NCBI RefSeq assembly: GCF_900105245.1
Contig: NZ_FNSZ01000001.1
Span: forward strand, 3,844,001 to 3,908,000
Direction: 5' to 3'
Source: Streptomyces sp. 1222.5
GTDB taxonomy: Bacteria; Actinomycetota; Actinomycetes; Streptomycetales; Streptomycetaceae
DNA: 64,000 bases
Shown: piece by piece, positions 45,591 through 53,211 of the stretch
Layout: every line of letters starts with the position of its first letter
How positions within the stretch are numbered: the first letter of the stretch is position 1
Position numbers and translations under genes: made by a program
The notes under the pieces: generated by a model
Database searches by the model: none
What the model saw: only the letters and a program-made list of their open reading frames with translations
Told to the model about the DNA's origin: nothing

Positions 45591-46522
45591 CCACGTCCCC
45601 TCCCACCCCGGCCGCACCCGCCCCCACCGGCGACCCCGCACGACCGGCCACCCTCCCGTCCTCCCCCGCCGGCGCCCGGCCGGTCGGCCTCCCCCTCTCC
45701 TCCCCCGCCGGCACCCGACCGGTCGGCGGCTCCTACGACCCCGCCGCCACCACCGCCGGAGGGCTCGGCGGCGAGCTGGCACGCCTGGAGGCGCAGGCCG
45801 CCCTCTCCTTCGACGCGGAACTGCGCATCCTGCGGGAGCTGGGGCTGGCCGCGGAGGCCGGGCCGCTGGTCGAGATCGGGGCCGGTTCGGGCGCGGTCAC
45901 CCGCAGACTGCGTACCGCCCTGCCCGGCCTCGCCGTCACCGCCGTCGACATCGACGGCGAGCTGCTCGCCCACGCGGCGGGCTCTGGCGCCGACCTGGTC
46001 GTGGCGGACGGCGCCGCGCTGCCCCTGGCGGACGCCTCGGCCGGCCACGTCCTGCTGCGCTACGTGCTGCAGCACCTGTCCGACCCGCGGCCCGTCCTCG
46101 CGGAGGCACTGCGCGTCCTGCGGCCGGGCGGCCGCATCGCCGTCACCGAGGTGGACGCCTCCTGCTGGGGCGTGGCCGACCCGGCGTTCCCCGAACTGGC
46201 TGCGGTGCACGCCAAGCTGGCCCAGGCCCAGTCGTCGGCGGGCGGCGACCGGACGATCGCACGGCGGCTGACCCGCCTGCTGCGCGCCACGGGGTTCGAG
46301 GACGTCGTCATGCGCCCGTTCGCGACGACCAACGACGACCGTCCCACCGAGGACTTCGCCCCGCACCTGGGCCCCGGCCGCCTGCAGCCGCTGGTGGCCT
46401 CGGGCGTGCTGACGCTGCGCGAGTTCGCGCTCGCCGCGGACTGCTGGAACCGCTTCCGCGCCGACCCCGACGCCCACGTGATGCTCCTCGGCTTCACCGC
46501 CGCGGGCACCGCACCCCGCTGA
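45587..46522 (+). CDS. SAM-dependent class I methyltransferase
   Basis: 311 residues. The N-terminal 50 residues are low-complexity, with a short tandem duplication (SSPAGARPVG then SSPAGTRPVG). The Rossmann methyltransferase domain begins with motif I VEIGAGSGAVTRRL (95-108), then VTAVDIDGELLAHA and the motif LRVLRPGGRIAVTEVD. Its ATG overlaps the P450 stop by 4 nt. Methylation of the peptide N-terminus, the tyrosine oxygen or a hydroxyl made by a P450 are all possible; none can be chosen from sequence. Confidence 0.9.
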   Translation: MTTSPPTPAAPAPTGDPARPATLPSSPAGARPVGLPLSSPAGTRPVGGSYDPAATTAGGLGGELARLEAQAALSFDAELRILRELGLAAEAGPLVEIGAGSGAVTRRLRTALPGLAVTAVDIDGELLAHAAGSGADLVVADGAALPLADASAGHVLLRYVLQHLSDPRPVLAEALRVLRPGGRIAVTEVDASCWGVADPAFPELAAVHAKLAQAQSSAGGDRTIARRLTRLLRATGFEDVVMRPFATTNDDRPTEDFAPHLGPGRLQPLVASGVLTLREFALAADCWNRFRADPDAHVMLLGFTAAGTAPR

Positions 46523-46582
46523 TGCCCGCCGGGCCGGCGGCCCGGCACCTCACCAGAACAACCGGATTGGACCAGACCCTCG

Positions 46583-46768
46583 ATGAACCCGAACCTCAAG
46601 ATCTTCGTGACGATCTTCTGCTACATCAGCGGCGTGATGGGCGTCGTGACGGCGGTCGTCAACGCCAGCCAGAAGCCGGCCCAGACGACCGCGGCCGTCG
46701 TGGCGGGCGTCCTCGGTGTCGTCTTCCTCTTCGCCGGCATGGCCCTGGGCCGCCGCCCGCGCCACTGA
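46583..46768 (+). CDS. Small two-helix membrane protein at the cluster end
   Basis: 61 residues: MNPNLKIFVTIFCYISGVMGVVTAVVNASQ forms one hydrophobic helix, and AAVVAGVLGVVFLFAGMALG another, ending RRPRH. The gene lies 60 nt after the methyltransferase on the same strand and just before a strong terminator, so it is probably the last gene of this transcript. Immunity proteins of bacteriocins are often of this size and shape, but there is no direct evidence. The ribosome-binding site is weak. Confidence 0.5.
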   Translation: MNPNLKIFVTIFCYISGVMGVVTAVVNASQKPAQTTAAVVAGVLGVVFLFAGMALGRRPRH

Positions 46769-46801
46769 CCGCACCCCAGCGGCAGGAACACGTCCACCCG
46801 C

Positions 46802-46845
46802 AGTGGCAGGGGGCCGGGCTCCGCGGAGCCCGGCCCCCTGCCACT
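46802..46845 (+). terminator. Perfect 44-bp palindrome terminator
   Basis: Two 21-nt arms (AGTGGCAGGGGGCCGGGCTCC and its exact complement) flank a GC centre. It lies 34 nt after the small membrane protein and 34 nt before the antiporter start, and separates the RiPP cluster from the antiporter. Confidence 0.85.
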
Positions 46846-46878
46846 GCCACTGCCCCTGCCCCGTCACCGGAGCCCACC

Positions 46879-48165
46879 ATGCTTCTCGACACGACCGGAC
46901 ACTTCTTCCTCGGCGCGGCCGCCGTCCTCGCGCTCTCCCACCTCGCGGGAGTCCTGGCGGTGCGGCTGGGCCAGCCACGCGTCATAGGAGAGGTCGGCGC
47001 CGGCATCACGCTCGGCCCCTCCGTCCTGGGCGCCCTCAGTCCGCAGACCGCCGCCTGGCTGTTCCCGCCGGCGATCCTGCCGATGCTCAACGGACTCGCG
47101 CAGATCGGGCTCGCCCTGTTCATGTTCGGGACCGGGCAGGAACTCGCCTCGATGCGCGTACGCGGAGCCTCGCGCCAGGGACTGACGATCAGCCAGGCGT
47201 CCCTCCTGCTGCCCTTCGGGGCGGGAGCCCTGGTCGCCATGCCGCTGGCGGGCGACTACGCCCCCGCCGGAACCTCCCCGACGGCCTTCGTGCTCTTCGT
47301 CGGCTGCGCGGTCAGCATCACCGCGTTCCCGGTACTGGCACGCATGCTGGAGGACCTCGACATCTCCCGGACGCGACCGGGCCGGCTGAGCCTGTTCGCC
47401 GCGGCGGTCGGGGACGGCGGCAGCTGGCTGGCCCTCTCCGCCGTGCTGGCCCTGGCGCACGGCTCCGGCCCGATGGACGCCGTGATGCGGGCCCTCGTCT
47501 CGGTCGCGGTGATCGCGATCTGTCTCGGCCCGGTACGGCGGCTCGTGGCCGTCTGGTTCGCCCGCCGCGCGGACCGCGTCGGCCCCGCCACCCTGACCGT
47601 CACCCTCGTCGTGTCGATCGGCGCGTCCGCGGCGATGACGGCCGCCCTGGGGCTGCACCAGCTGATCGGCGCGTTCCTCGTCGGCCTGGTCTGGCCGGCC
47701 GGCAACCGTGCGGCCGCCACGGCGGCGGCCCCCCTCACCGCCACCGCCAAGACCGTCCTGCTCCCCTTCTTCTTCATGGGCTACGGGCTCGGCGTGGACC
47801 TGGGCGCCCTGCGCCTGTCCACGGGCGCGGGCCTCGTCCTCGCCGCGCTGCTGGCCGCGGCCGTCCTCGCGAAGATCGGCGGCACCGGCCTCGGCGCACG
47901 GTACGCCGGCCTGCCGTGGACCGAGTCCCTCGCGGTCGGCATCCTCATGAACACACGGGGCCTGACCGAACTCGTGGTCCTGCAGATCGGCCACGAGGCC
48001 CACATCATCGACGACCGCATGTTCGCCCTGCTCACCGTGGTGGCCCTGGTGACGACCCTCATGACGGCCCCCCTCCTCAGACTGACCGGCACCCTGCCGC
48101 CCCCGGCCCCCGCGCCGGCCCCTCCGACCCGCGCCCGGGGCGAGGAGTCCCCCGTCGGAACCTGA
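46879..48165 (+). CDS. CPA2-type cation:proton antiporter
   Basis: 428 residues, about 12 membrane helices, with the family features GQPRVIGEVGAGITLGPSVLG near the N-terminus, MFGTGQEL and MNTRGLTELVVLQIGHEAHIIDDRMF near the C-terminus. Such KefB/NhaS3-like proteins exchange K+ or Na+ for protons. No C-terminal TrkA-N domain is present. It starts after a strong terminator, so it may be transcribed alone; whether it belongs to the cluster (for example as resistance to ion-perturbing peptide) is open. Confidence 0.88.
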   Translation: MLLDTTGHFFLGAAAVLALSHLAGVLAVRLGQPRVIGEVGAGITLGPSVLGALSPQTAAWLFPPAILPMLNGLAQIGLALFMFGTGQELASMRVRGASRQGLTISQASLLLPFGAGALVAMPLAGDYAPAGTSPTAFVLFVGCAVSITAFPVLARMLEDLDISRTRPGRLSLFAAAVGDGGSWLALSAVLALAHGSGPMDAVMRALVSVAVIAICLGPVRRLVAVWFARRADRVGPATLTVTLVVSIGASAAMTAALGLHQLIGAFLVGLVWPAGNRAAATAAAPLTATAKTVLLPFFFMGYGLGVDLGALRLSTGAGLVLAALLAAAVLAKIGGTGLGARYAGLPWTESLAVGILMNTRGLTELVVLQIGHEAHIIDDRMFALLTVVALVTTLMTAPLLRLTGTLPPPAPAPAPPTRARGEESPVGT

Positions 48166-48298
48166 CCACCCCGACAGGATCACCCCAGCACGTTCCCTCC
48201 CCCGTCCGCTAGGCTGTCCCCGGTACCTCTCCCACCCCTGGGAGGAGGCCGGGACCAACCACTGACCCGCGCCACCTGCCAAGGGCAACAGAGGCACT

Positions 48299-48371
48299 GC
48301 CTTCGTAGCTCAGGGGATAGAGCACCGCTCTCCTAAAGCGGGTGTCGCAGGTTCGAATCCTGCCGGGGGCA
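48299..48371 (+). tRNA. tRNA-Arg (anticodon CCT)
   Basis: A 73-nt cloverleaf: acceptor GCCTTCG (48299-48305) pairs with CGGGGGC (48364-48370, with G-T pairs), D-arm GCTCAGGGGATAGAGC, anticodon stem CCGCT/AGCGG with loop CTCCTAA giving anticodon CCT, T-arm GCAGGTTCGAATCCTGC, discriminator A. No CCA is encoded. The 3' half is repeated at 52671-52713, showing that this tRNA gene is an integration site. Confidence 0.96.
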
Positions 48372-48372
48372 C
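48330..48372 (+). repeat. attL-like direct repeat (3' part of tRNA-Arg)
   Basis: 43 bp from CTCCTAAAGC to GGGGGCAC, covering the anticodon loop to the discriminator of the functional tRNA. It is identical to 52671-52713. Confidence 0.9.
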
Positions 48373-48387
48373 AAGCATGACCAGGGG

Positions 48388-48420
48388 AAACGCCCCGGGC
48401 CGGGATGGTCCGGGGCGTTT
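48388..48420 (+). terminator. tRNA-Arg terminator
   Basis: AAACGCCCCGG (48388-48398) pairs with CCGGGGCGTTT (48410-48420), an 11-bp stem ending in T's, 16 nt after the tRNA. Confidence 0.8.
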
Positions 48421-48765
48421 TGACGGCACCGACCCACAGCTGGCAAGCAGGCGACCGCTACGCGATACGGGTTGTCTGACACCCGAATCCTTCGGCATCA
48501 CTACACGCTTCGGCCGATGGACTACGGCCACGGCGTCCTTGCCGCGTCCGCGCTCGGGTAAGCCCGCTCCCGGAGCCGATCGCAAATGATGGACACCGCC
48601 TCCCGGGGCAGGCACCGAACGCGCACAAAGCGGGACCCAATCCTCAAGGCCCGTATGCCGGTCGATCAGCGGGTTGTCGAGGTCGAAAAGTGTCGGCAGC
48701 AGGTCAGTTGGGGTGTAGCGCAACGACGAACTGGCCCCTCTCTTCCCCCAGCTATGGGACGCGGC
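48421..48765. other. Gap between tRNA-Arg and the NmrA gene, no gene seen
   Basis: 345 bp inside the left end of the island. No family-like reading frame; no strong hairpin apart from the tRNA terminator just outside it. A lost integrase would be expected near here, but no remnant is recognisable. Confidence 0.4.
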
Positions 48766-49668
48766 TCAGCCCAGATAGAAGTCCTTTCGGGCGGCCACGA
48801 ACGCCTCGATCGACTGCGGGGGGATGCCTGTCACGCGCTCGACGCCGTCGGTCGTGCGGTCGTAACGGTTGTCCCTGTGCAGCTGGGCCATGGTGGCGAC
48901 GTGCTGTTCAAGGTGCGGCGGCATCCCCAGCTTCGGGAGCTGAGCTTCCCACCTCTCCGGGGGCATGTCCACGTAGGTCACCGGTCGTCCCAGCGCCCGA
49001 GAGAATTCCTTGGCCAGCTCCGTCATGTCGACCGAGCGCGGTCCGGTGAGCTCGTAGACCTGCCCGATGTGCGGAGCCGGGTCGCGGAGCACGGTGGCGA
49101 GGACCCGGGCGACGTCGTCCACGGCGATTGGCGAGGTGCGTCCGGTGCCGAACGGCAGCGCGATCGTGCCGTTCTCCTGGATCGAACGCGCTGCCATCGT
49201 GGTGAATAGCGGAGTGTCGAGGAACGCCGTCGGCCGGATGTGCACCACGGGCAGGCCGGACCAGTTCAGTACCTGCTCCGCCAGCCAGTGCAGCCGCTGC
49301 TGGTGCGACTCCTCGGTGCTGGTGGCGGTCATCTGCGACACCGTCATCTGCGACAGGTCGACCAGGGCATCCAGCTTCCCGTACTCCCTTGCAACGGAGG
49401 CCACCACGGTCGCCGCCAGCAGGTGGTCCGGCGACACGCGCATCGCGAAGTACATCCGCGTCACGCCCTGCAGCGCGGCCGCTACCGTCTCGGGCCGGGT
49501 CAGGTCGCCGATGACGACCTCCGCGCCGAGCGCCCGCAGCTCAGCTGCGCGCTCGTCCTCGCGGCGGACCATGAAACGGACCGGTACATCCTGAGAACGC
49601 AATTGATCGAAGACCGTCCGGCCCACGCCGCCGGCACCGGGGATAAGAACAAGGTTGCTGGTAATCAT
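48766..49668 (-). CDS. NmrA-like NAD(P)-binding oxidoreductase
   Basis: 300 residues. The Rossmann motif is LIPGAGGVGRTVFDQL, followed by VRFMVRREDERAAELRALGAEVVIGDLTRPETV, the typical NmrA/HSCARG pattern that binds NADP(H). Substrate pocket residues of azoreductase/quinone reductase-type relatives cannot be assigned. It lies on the same strand as the MFS pump (49911-51635), 242 nt downstream of it. Together with the divergent TetR gene, these look like a quinone or drug response module. Confidence 0.88.
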   Translation of the reverse strand: MITSNLVLIPGAGGVGRTVFDQLRSQDVPVRFMVRREDERAAELRALGAEVVIGDLTRPETVAAALQGVTRMYFAMRVSPDHLLAATVVASVAREYGKLDALVDLSQMTVSQMTATSTEESHQQRLHWLAEQVLNWSGLPVVHIRPTAFLDTPLFTTMAARSIQENGTIALPFGTGRTSPIAVDDVARVLATVLRDPAPHIGQVYELTGPRSVDMTELAKEFSRALGRPVTYVDMPPERWEAQLPKLGMPPHLEQHVATMAQLHRDNRYDRTTDGVERVTGIPPQSIEAFVAARKDFYLG

Positions 49669-49786
49669 CAGTCGATCTCCTTCGGAGTAATGGAATATCT
49701 GAGTTGAGGTGTGATCAGAGCGTCAGCGGAGCTGCCAGCAAGGCGTTGGCCTCGGCGATGTCACCGCTGATCCGGGCGGCGATTTC

Positions 49787-49830
49787 AGGGGTCTCCGGTG
49801 CTGTCGATGGTTCTGCGATTGCCGGGCGGA
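49787..49830. repeat. 44-bp repeat downstream of the MFS gene
   Basis: This matches 51557-51600 with two mismatches. The other copy is inside the 5' end of the MFS gene, so this is a displaced fragment of the gene start located past its 3' end. Confidence 0.8.
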
Positions 49831-49910
49831 GGAGGCCAGCGGCACCGAAGTCGGCACAGGCCTCACCTGCGCGGCCGCAGGTGGCTCCGGCGTAGGCTCA
49901 CCCAGGGAGA

Positions 49911-51635
49911 TCACCGTTGGGCTCGGATGGTCTGGCGCTGGGACTTATCACTGCCGGCGGCCAAGGTGGCGTCCTTGCCCGGCAGGAAGATCAGCACGAC
50001 GACCGCGCCGACCAGGGCGACGGCCGCCGAACCAATTGCGGTGATGTGCATGGCATGGATGAAGGCGTCGTTCGCGGGCCGTACCAGCGCCCTGCCGGCG
50101 GGTCCCAGCTTCTCGGCGACGGCCAGGGTCGCCTGGACGGATTCGCCTGCGGCGTGCTGGTCGGAGGCGGGCAGTACGCCCAGGTGGCCGTCGATGCCGT
50201 TGCGGTAGGTGGTGGACAGCAGTGACCCCAGCACGGCGACCCCCATGGCCCCGCCGACCTGCCGGAAGGTGTTGTTGACCGCGGATCCGGAGCCGGCCTT
50301 CTCCCGCGGCAGCGACGACATGATCATGACGGTGGCGGGGGGCATGACATGGGCCATCCCCGTGCCCATCAGGAAGAACAGCACCTCCAGCACCCAGATG
50401 GGGGTGTCCTGGCCGAGCAGCAGGAAGCCGGCGAAGGCTACGGCGGTCAGGACGAGGCCGGTGGCGCACACGGCTCGGGTACCGAAGCGGTTGACGACCA
50501 GCCGCGCTCGCGGGGCGAAGAACATCTGGGAGGCGGCCAGCGGCAGCACGAGCAGGCCGGACTGCAGGACGCTGTAGCCCCGAACGCTCTGGTTGTAGAA
50601 GACGCTGAAGAACGTGACGCCCATGAGGGCGAAGAAGACCAGGCCGATGGCGGCGACGGACGCGGAGAACCGCCGGTTGCGGAAGTAGGTGACGTCGAGG
50701 GCCGGATGGTCGCTGCGGGCCTCGTACACCACGAAGCCGGCGAGGACTGCCAGGCCGCCGAGGATCGTCGCCAAGGACTCGGGCCGGGTGAAGTCGCCCA
50801 GCTGGCCGCCCTTGATGATGCCGTAGACCAGCAGCGCCAGACCGACGATCGACAGCAGCACGCCGAACGGGTCGAGCTTGCCGGGCCTGGGGTCCTTGGA
50901 GTTGGGGACGATCGCCACCATCGCGACCATCGCGGCGACCACGATCGGCACATTGACCAGGAAGACCGAGCCCCACCAGAAGTGCTCCAGCAGAACGCCG
51001 CCGGCGATCGGGCCGGCGGCGATGGCGAAACCGACCACACCGGTCCAAATGCCGATGGCCTTGGGCTGCTCCTCGCGCTCGAAGACGTTCATGATGATCG
51101 CGAGGGTGGCGGGCAGGATGAAGGCGCCGCCGAAGCCCATCACGGCGCGGAAGGTGATGAGCTGCCCGGAGGAGTCCGACAGCGCGGACAGCGCGGATCC
51201 CACGCCGAACACCAGCATGCCGAAGAGCAGCACCTTCTTGCGGCCGAGCCGGTCACCGAGCAGGCCCGCGGTGAAGAGCAGCCCGGCGAAGACCAACGTG
51301 TAGGAGTTGACCGCCCACTCCAGTTGGCTCTGGGTGGAGCCGAGTCCGGTGGGAGCGGGCTGGGCGATGGTCTTCATCGCCACGTTGAGGATCGAGTTGT
51401 CCAGCATCACCACCAGGAGGCTGAACGCGAGCACGGTCAGGATGGCCCAGCGTCGGCGGTGGACCGCCTCGGAAACGCCTCGTGGCTGGGCAGGCGGCAC
51501 GGGTGGTGTGGACGCCGCGGGCGTCGAGGACTCGGTGGGCGAGGGTGGCGATGCCACAGGGGTCTCCAGTGCTGTCGGTGGTTCTGCGATTGCCGGGCGG
51601 GGGCGGTCGACCTCAGACGGTGGGAGGCAGTGCAA
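49911..51635 (-). CDS. DHA2-type MFS multidrug efflux transporter
   Basis: 574 residues, 14 predicted membrane helices after a long Pro/Ser/Thr/Ala-rich N-terminus (about 55 residues). Helix 1 has LLVVMLDNSILNVAM, and AGLLGDRLGRKK is the MFS motif A. The start TTG at 51635 is the best upstream choice, but a start within the low-complexity N-terminus cannot be excluded. The divergent TetR gene at 51747 and the palindrome between them indicate drug-induced expression. It is inside the tRNA-Arg island. Substrate unknown. Confidence 0.9.
   Translation of the reverse strand: MHCLPPSEVDRPRPAIAEPPTALETPVASPPSPTESSTPAASTPPVPPAQPRGVSEAVHRRRWAILTVLAFSLLVVMLDNSILNVAMKTIAQPAPTGLGSTQSQLEWAVNSYTLVFAGLLFTAGLLGDRLGRKKVLLFGMLVFGVGSALSALSDSSGQLITFRAVMGFGGAFILPATLAIIMNVFEREEQPKAIGIWTGVVGFAIAAGPIAGGVLLEHFWWGSVFLVNVPIVVAAMVAMVAIVPNSKDPRPGKLDPFGVLLSIVGLALLVYGIIKGGQLGDFTRPESLATILGGLAVLAGFVVYEARSDHPALDVTYFRNRRFSASVAAIGLVFFALMGVTFFSVFYNQSVRGYSVLQSGLLVLPLAASQMFFAPRARLVVNRFGTRAVCATGLVLTAVAFAGFLLLGQDTPIWVLEVLFFLMGTGMAHVMPPATVMIMSSLPREKAGSGSAVNNTFRQVGGAMGVAVLGSLLSTTYRNGIDGHLGVLPASDQHAAGESVQATLAVAEKLGPAGRALVRPANDAFIHAMHITAIGSAAVALVGAVVVLIFLPGKDATLAAGSDKSQRQTIRAQR
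51557..51600. repeat. 44-bp repeat inside the 5' end of the MFS gene
   Basis: Partner of 49787-49830 (two mismatches, 1770 bp apart, same orientation). It encodes roughly residues 12-26 (AIAEPPTALETP) of the transporter. Confidence 0.8.
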
Positions 51636-51673
51636 GGCCCCGCTTGACCTACCGGTGACCTCATCGGCATCAA

Positions 51674-51726
51674 ATAGATGTCACTAGGAATCTAAATGGA
51701 GGCTAGAATAGATGTCAACCGACATC
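51674..51726. promoter_or_regulatory. TetR operator between MFS and TetR genes
   Basis: ATAGATGTCA occurs at 51674-51683 and 51708-51717, and GATGTC-AACC-GACATC (51711-51726) is a perfect inverted repeat. They lie in the 111-bp divergent promoter region and fit binding by the adjacent TetR protein. Confidence 0.65.
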
Positions 51727-51746
51727 CATCTGAGGAGAGTGACTCC

Positions 51747-52331
51747 ATGGGCCGCGTGTCCCAGGCGCAAGCACAGGAGAACCGGCAGCGCGTCGTAGCC
51801 ACCGCTTCCCGGATGTTCCGCGAGAAAGGCACCGCGGTCAGCGTCGCCGACCTGATGAAGGCCGCCGGGCTCACCCGTGGCGGGTTCCACAAGCAGTTCG
51901 TCTCGAAGGTGGACCTGATCGACGAGGCCATCGCCCACGCCTTCGACGAGCAGGCGGTGAAGATCGAGGAGCACGCCGGGGAGCACGAGGCTGCCCGCCG
52001 GGCGCTGATCGAGGACTACCTCTCGGTCTGGCACCGCGATCACCCCGGGGACGGCTGCCCCGTCTCCGGATTCGCCGCCGACCTGGGGCGCGAGCCCGAC
52101 GAGGCCGCCCGCGCCCGCCACGCCTACATCAAGGGGGTACGCAACCGTGCCGCTCGGCTGGCCACCAGCGCTGACGACGGCATGGCCCAGCTCTGCACCA
52201 TGGTCGGTGCCCTCGCCCTCGCCCGCGCCACCCGGGGCAACCCGATCTCCGAAGAACTACTGCAGGCCGCGCGCACGGCTCTCACCGAGAGCGGCACCGG
52301 GCAGTTCGAACCACGGCAGCGCACGGAGTGA
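51747..52331 (+). CDS. TetR-family transcriptional regulator
   Basis: 194 residues. HTH: QENRQRVVATASRMFREKGTAVSVADLMKAAGLTRGGFHKQFVSKVDLI (about 9-57). The C-terminal domain carries a CPVSGFAADLGRE motif with one Cys, typical of the TetR group (NemR/AcrR-like) next to quinone or electrophile responses. GGAG lies 9 nt before the ATG at 51747. It is divergent from the MFS pump, and its gene is the last in the island before the right att copy. Confidence 0.92.
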   Translation: MGRVSQAQAQENRQRVVATASRMFREKGTAVSVADLMKAAGLTRGGFHKQFVSKVDLIDEAIAHAFDEQAVKIEEHAGEHEAARRALIEDYLSVWHRDHPGDGCPVSGFAADLGREPDEAARARHAYIKGVRNRAARLATSADDGMAQLCTMVGALALARATRGNPISEELLQAARTALTESGTGQFEPRQRTE

Positions 52332-52670
52332 CCGGGGGGCGGCCGACGGCGTCGGCCGCCCCCTGACGAACGAGTTGGGGTGCCCTCTGGGGTCGGTGTG
52401 GGGCGCCACACCCAGCGACTGAGGAAGTGCCTGGTCCGCGGGCACGCTGGGCGCGGACTGTAAATCTGCCGGCCTCAGCGGATCGGCGTCGTACCTGCCG
52501 TGCGCATGCGCGACGTCCCGCTCGGCCATCACGCGGGCCCTCTACGAGTCGAATGACGGCAGTCTCTGACGGCAACGTCGGCAGACCGGGACGGACTTGT
52601 TCGCGTCTCAGGGCACGCACTGCACCGGGCCATAGGTTCGCCACCCAGGCGAGCAGATGGCGCGGTCGAA

Positions 52671-52713
52671 CTCCTAAAGCGGGTGTCGCAGGTTCGAATC
52701 CTGCCGGGGGCAC
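52671..52713 (+). repeat. attR-like direct repeat (3' part of tRNA-Arg)
   Basis: Exact 43-bp copy of 48330-48372 without the 5' half of the tRNA, so it cannot encode a tRNA. It is followed by its own terminator. Confidence 0.9.
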
Positions 52714-52722
52714 CAGCCAAAA

Positions 52723-52750
52723 GGCCCCGGACCGATCATGGTCCGGGGTC
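52723..52750 (+). terminator. Terminator after the right att copy
   Basis: GGCCCCGGACC (52723-52733) pairs with GGTCCGGGGTC (52740-52750) with one G-T pair, and TTT follows. It resembles the tRNA-Arg terminator at 48388 in position and layout, so it is probably the ancestral one. Confidence 0.7.
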
Positions 52751-53211
52751 TTTGACATCTACGCGATCCGCGTCCAGGACGCCATGCGCGACGAGGCACC
52801 CTCCATCCGGAGCCACGCCGGCCGCCGACTCACGCCACCTCTGGACGACTGAAACGCCCCATAACCAAGAGCTGTTACGGGTTTCTCTACCTCGTCAAGG
52901 CCCGCGCACGGCGCGGGCACGCGCCGCCTGCGGCGCGGCCTACGTGCAGCGGGCAGAGCAGAGAAAACCCTCTGTGGCTGTCGGCTCCACGGCTTCAGGC
53001 ACAACTTTGCCGGGTCTCATGAGACGCCGGCGCCTCGAAACGACCGGGGGCCGGTGAGAGTCTCGGCTCTGCCGGCCTCGTGCCGGAGCAGCTGTGAGAG
53101 CTGCGCCTCCGGGCGGGCACCGCGACCGACCCATATCGACCGTCTTCACTTGCCGTGACAGCCATGCATTGACGCTCACCGTGGCGGTGTCCACGCTGGT
53201 AGCAGGGGCCG

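Larger units (their letters stand above)
48330..52713. mobile_element. Small genomic island in tRNA-Arg(CCT), no integrase
   Basis: A 43-bp exact repeat of the tRNA 3' end bounds 4.3 kb carrying an NmrA-like oxidoreductase, an MFS pump and a TetR regulator. A second terminator follows the right copy as it follows the intact tRNA, as expected if the right copy is the displaced original end. No integrase, excisionase or replication gene is visible inside, so it is either a deletion remnant or moved by another element's integrase. Confidence 0.75.
52332..53211. other. Right island end and adjoining non-coding sequence
   Basis: 880 bp without a gene I can support. It contains the right att copy (52671-52713) and its terminator, and two GC-rich hairpins near 52902-52937 (GCCCGCGC/GCGCGGGC and GCGCCGC/GCGGCGC). 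A short plus-strand frame to 52852 is not family-like. Confidence 0.4.

Noticed and set aside
52671..52713. A second tRNA-Arg gene
   Set aside because: Only the 3' part from the anticodon loop onward is present; there is no acceptor 5' strand or D-arm.
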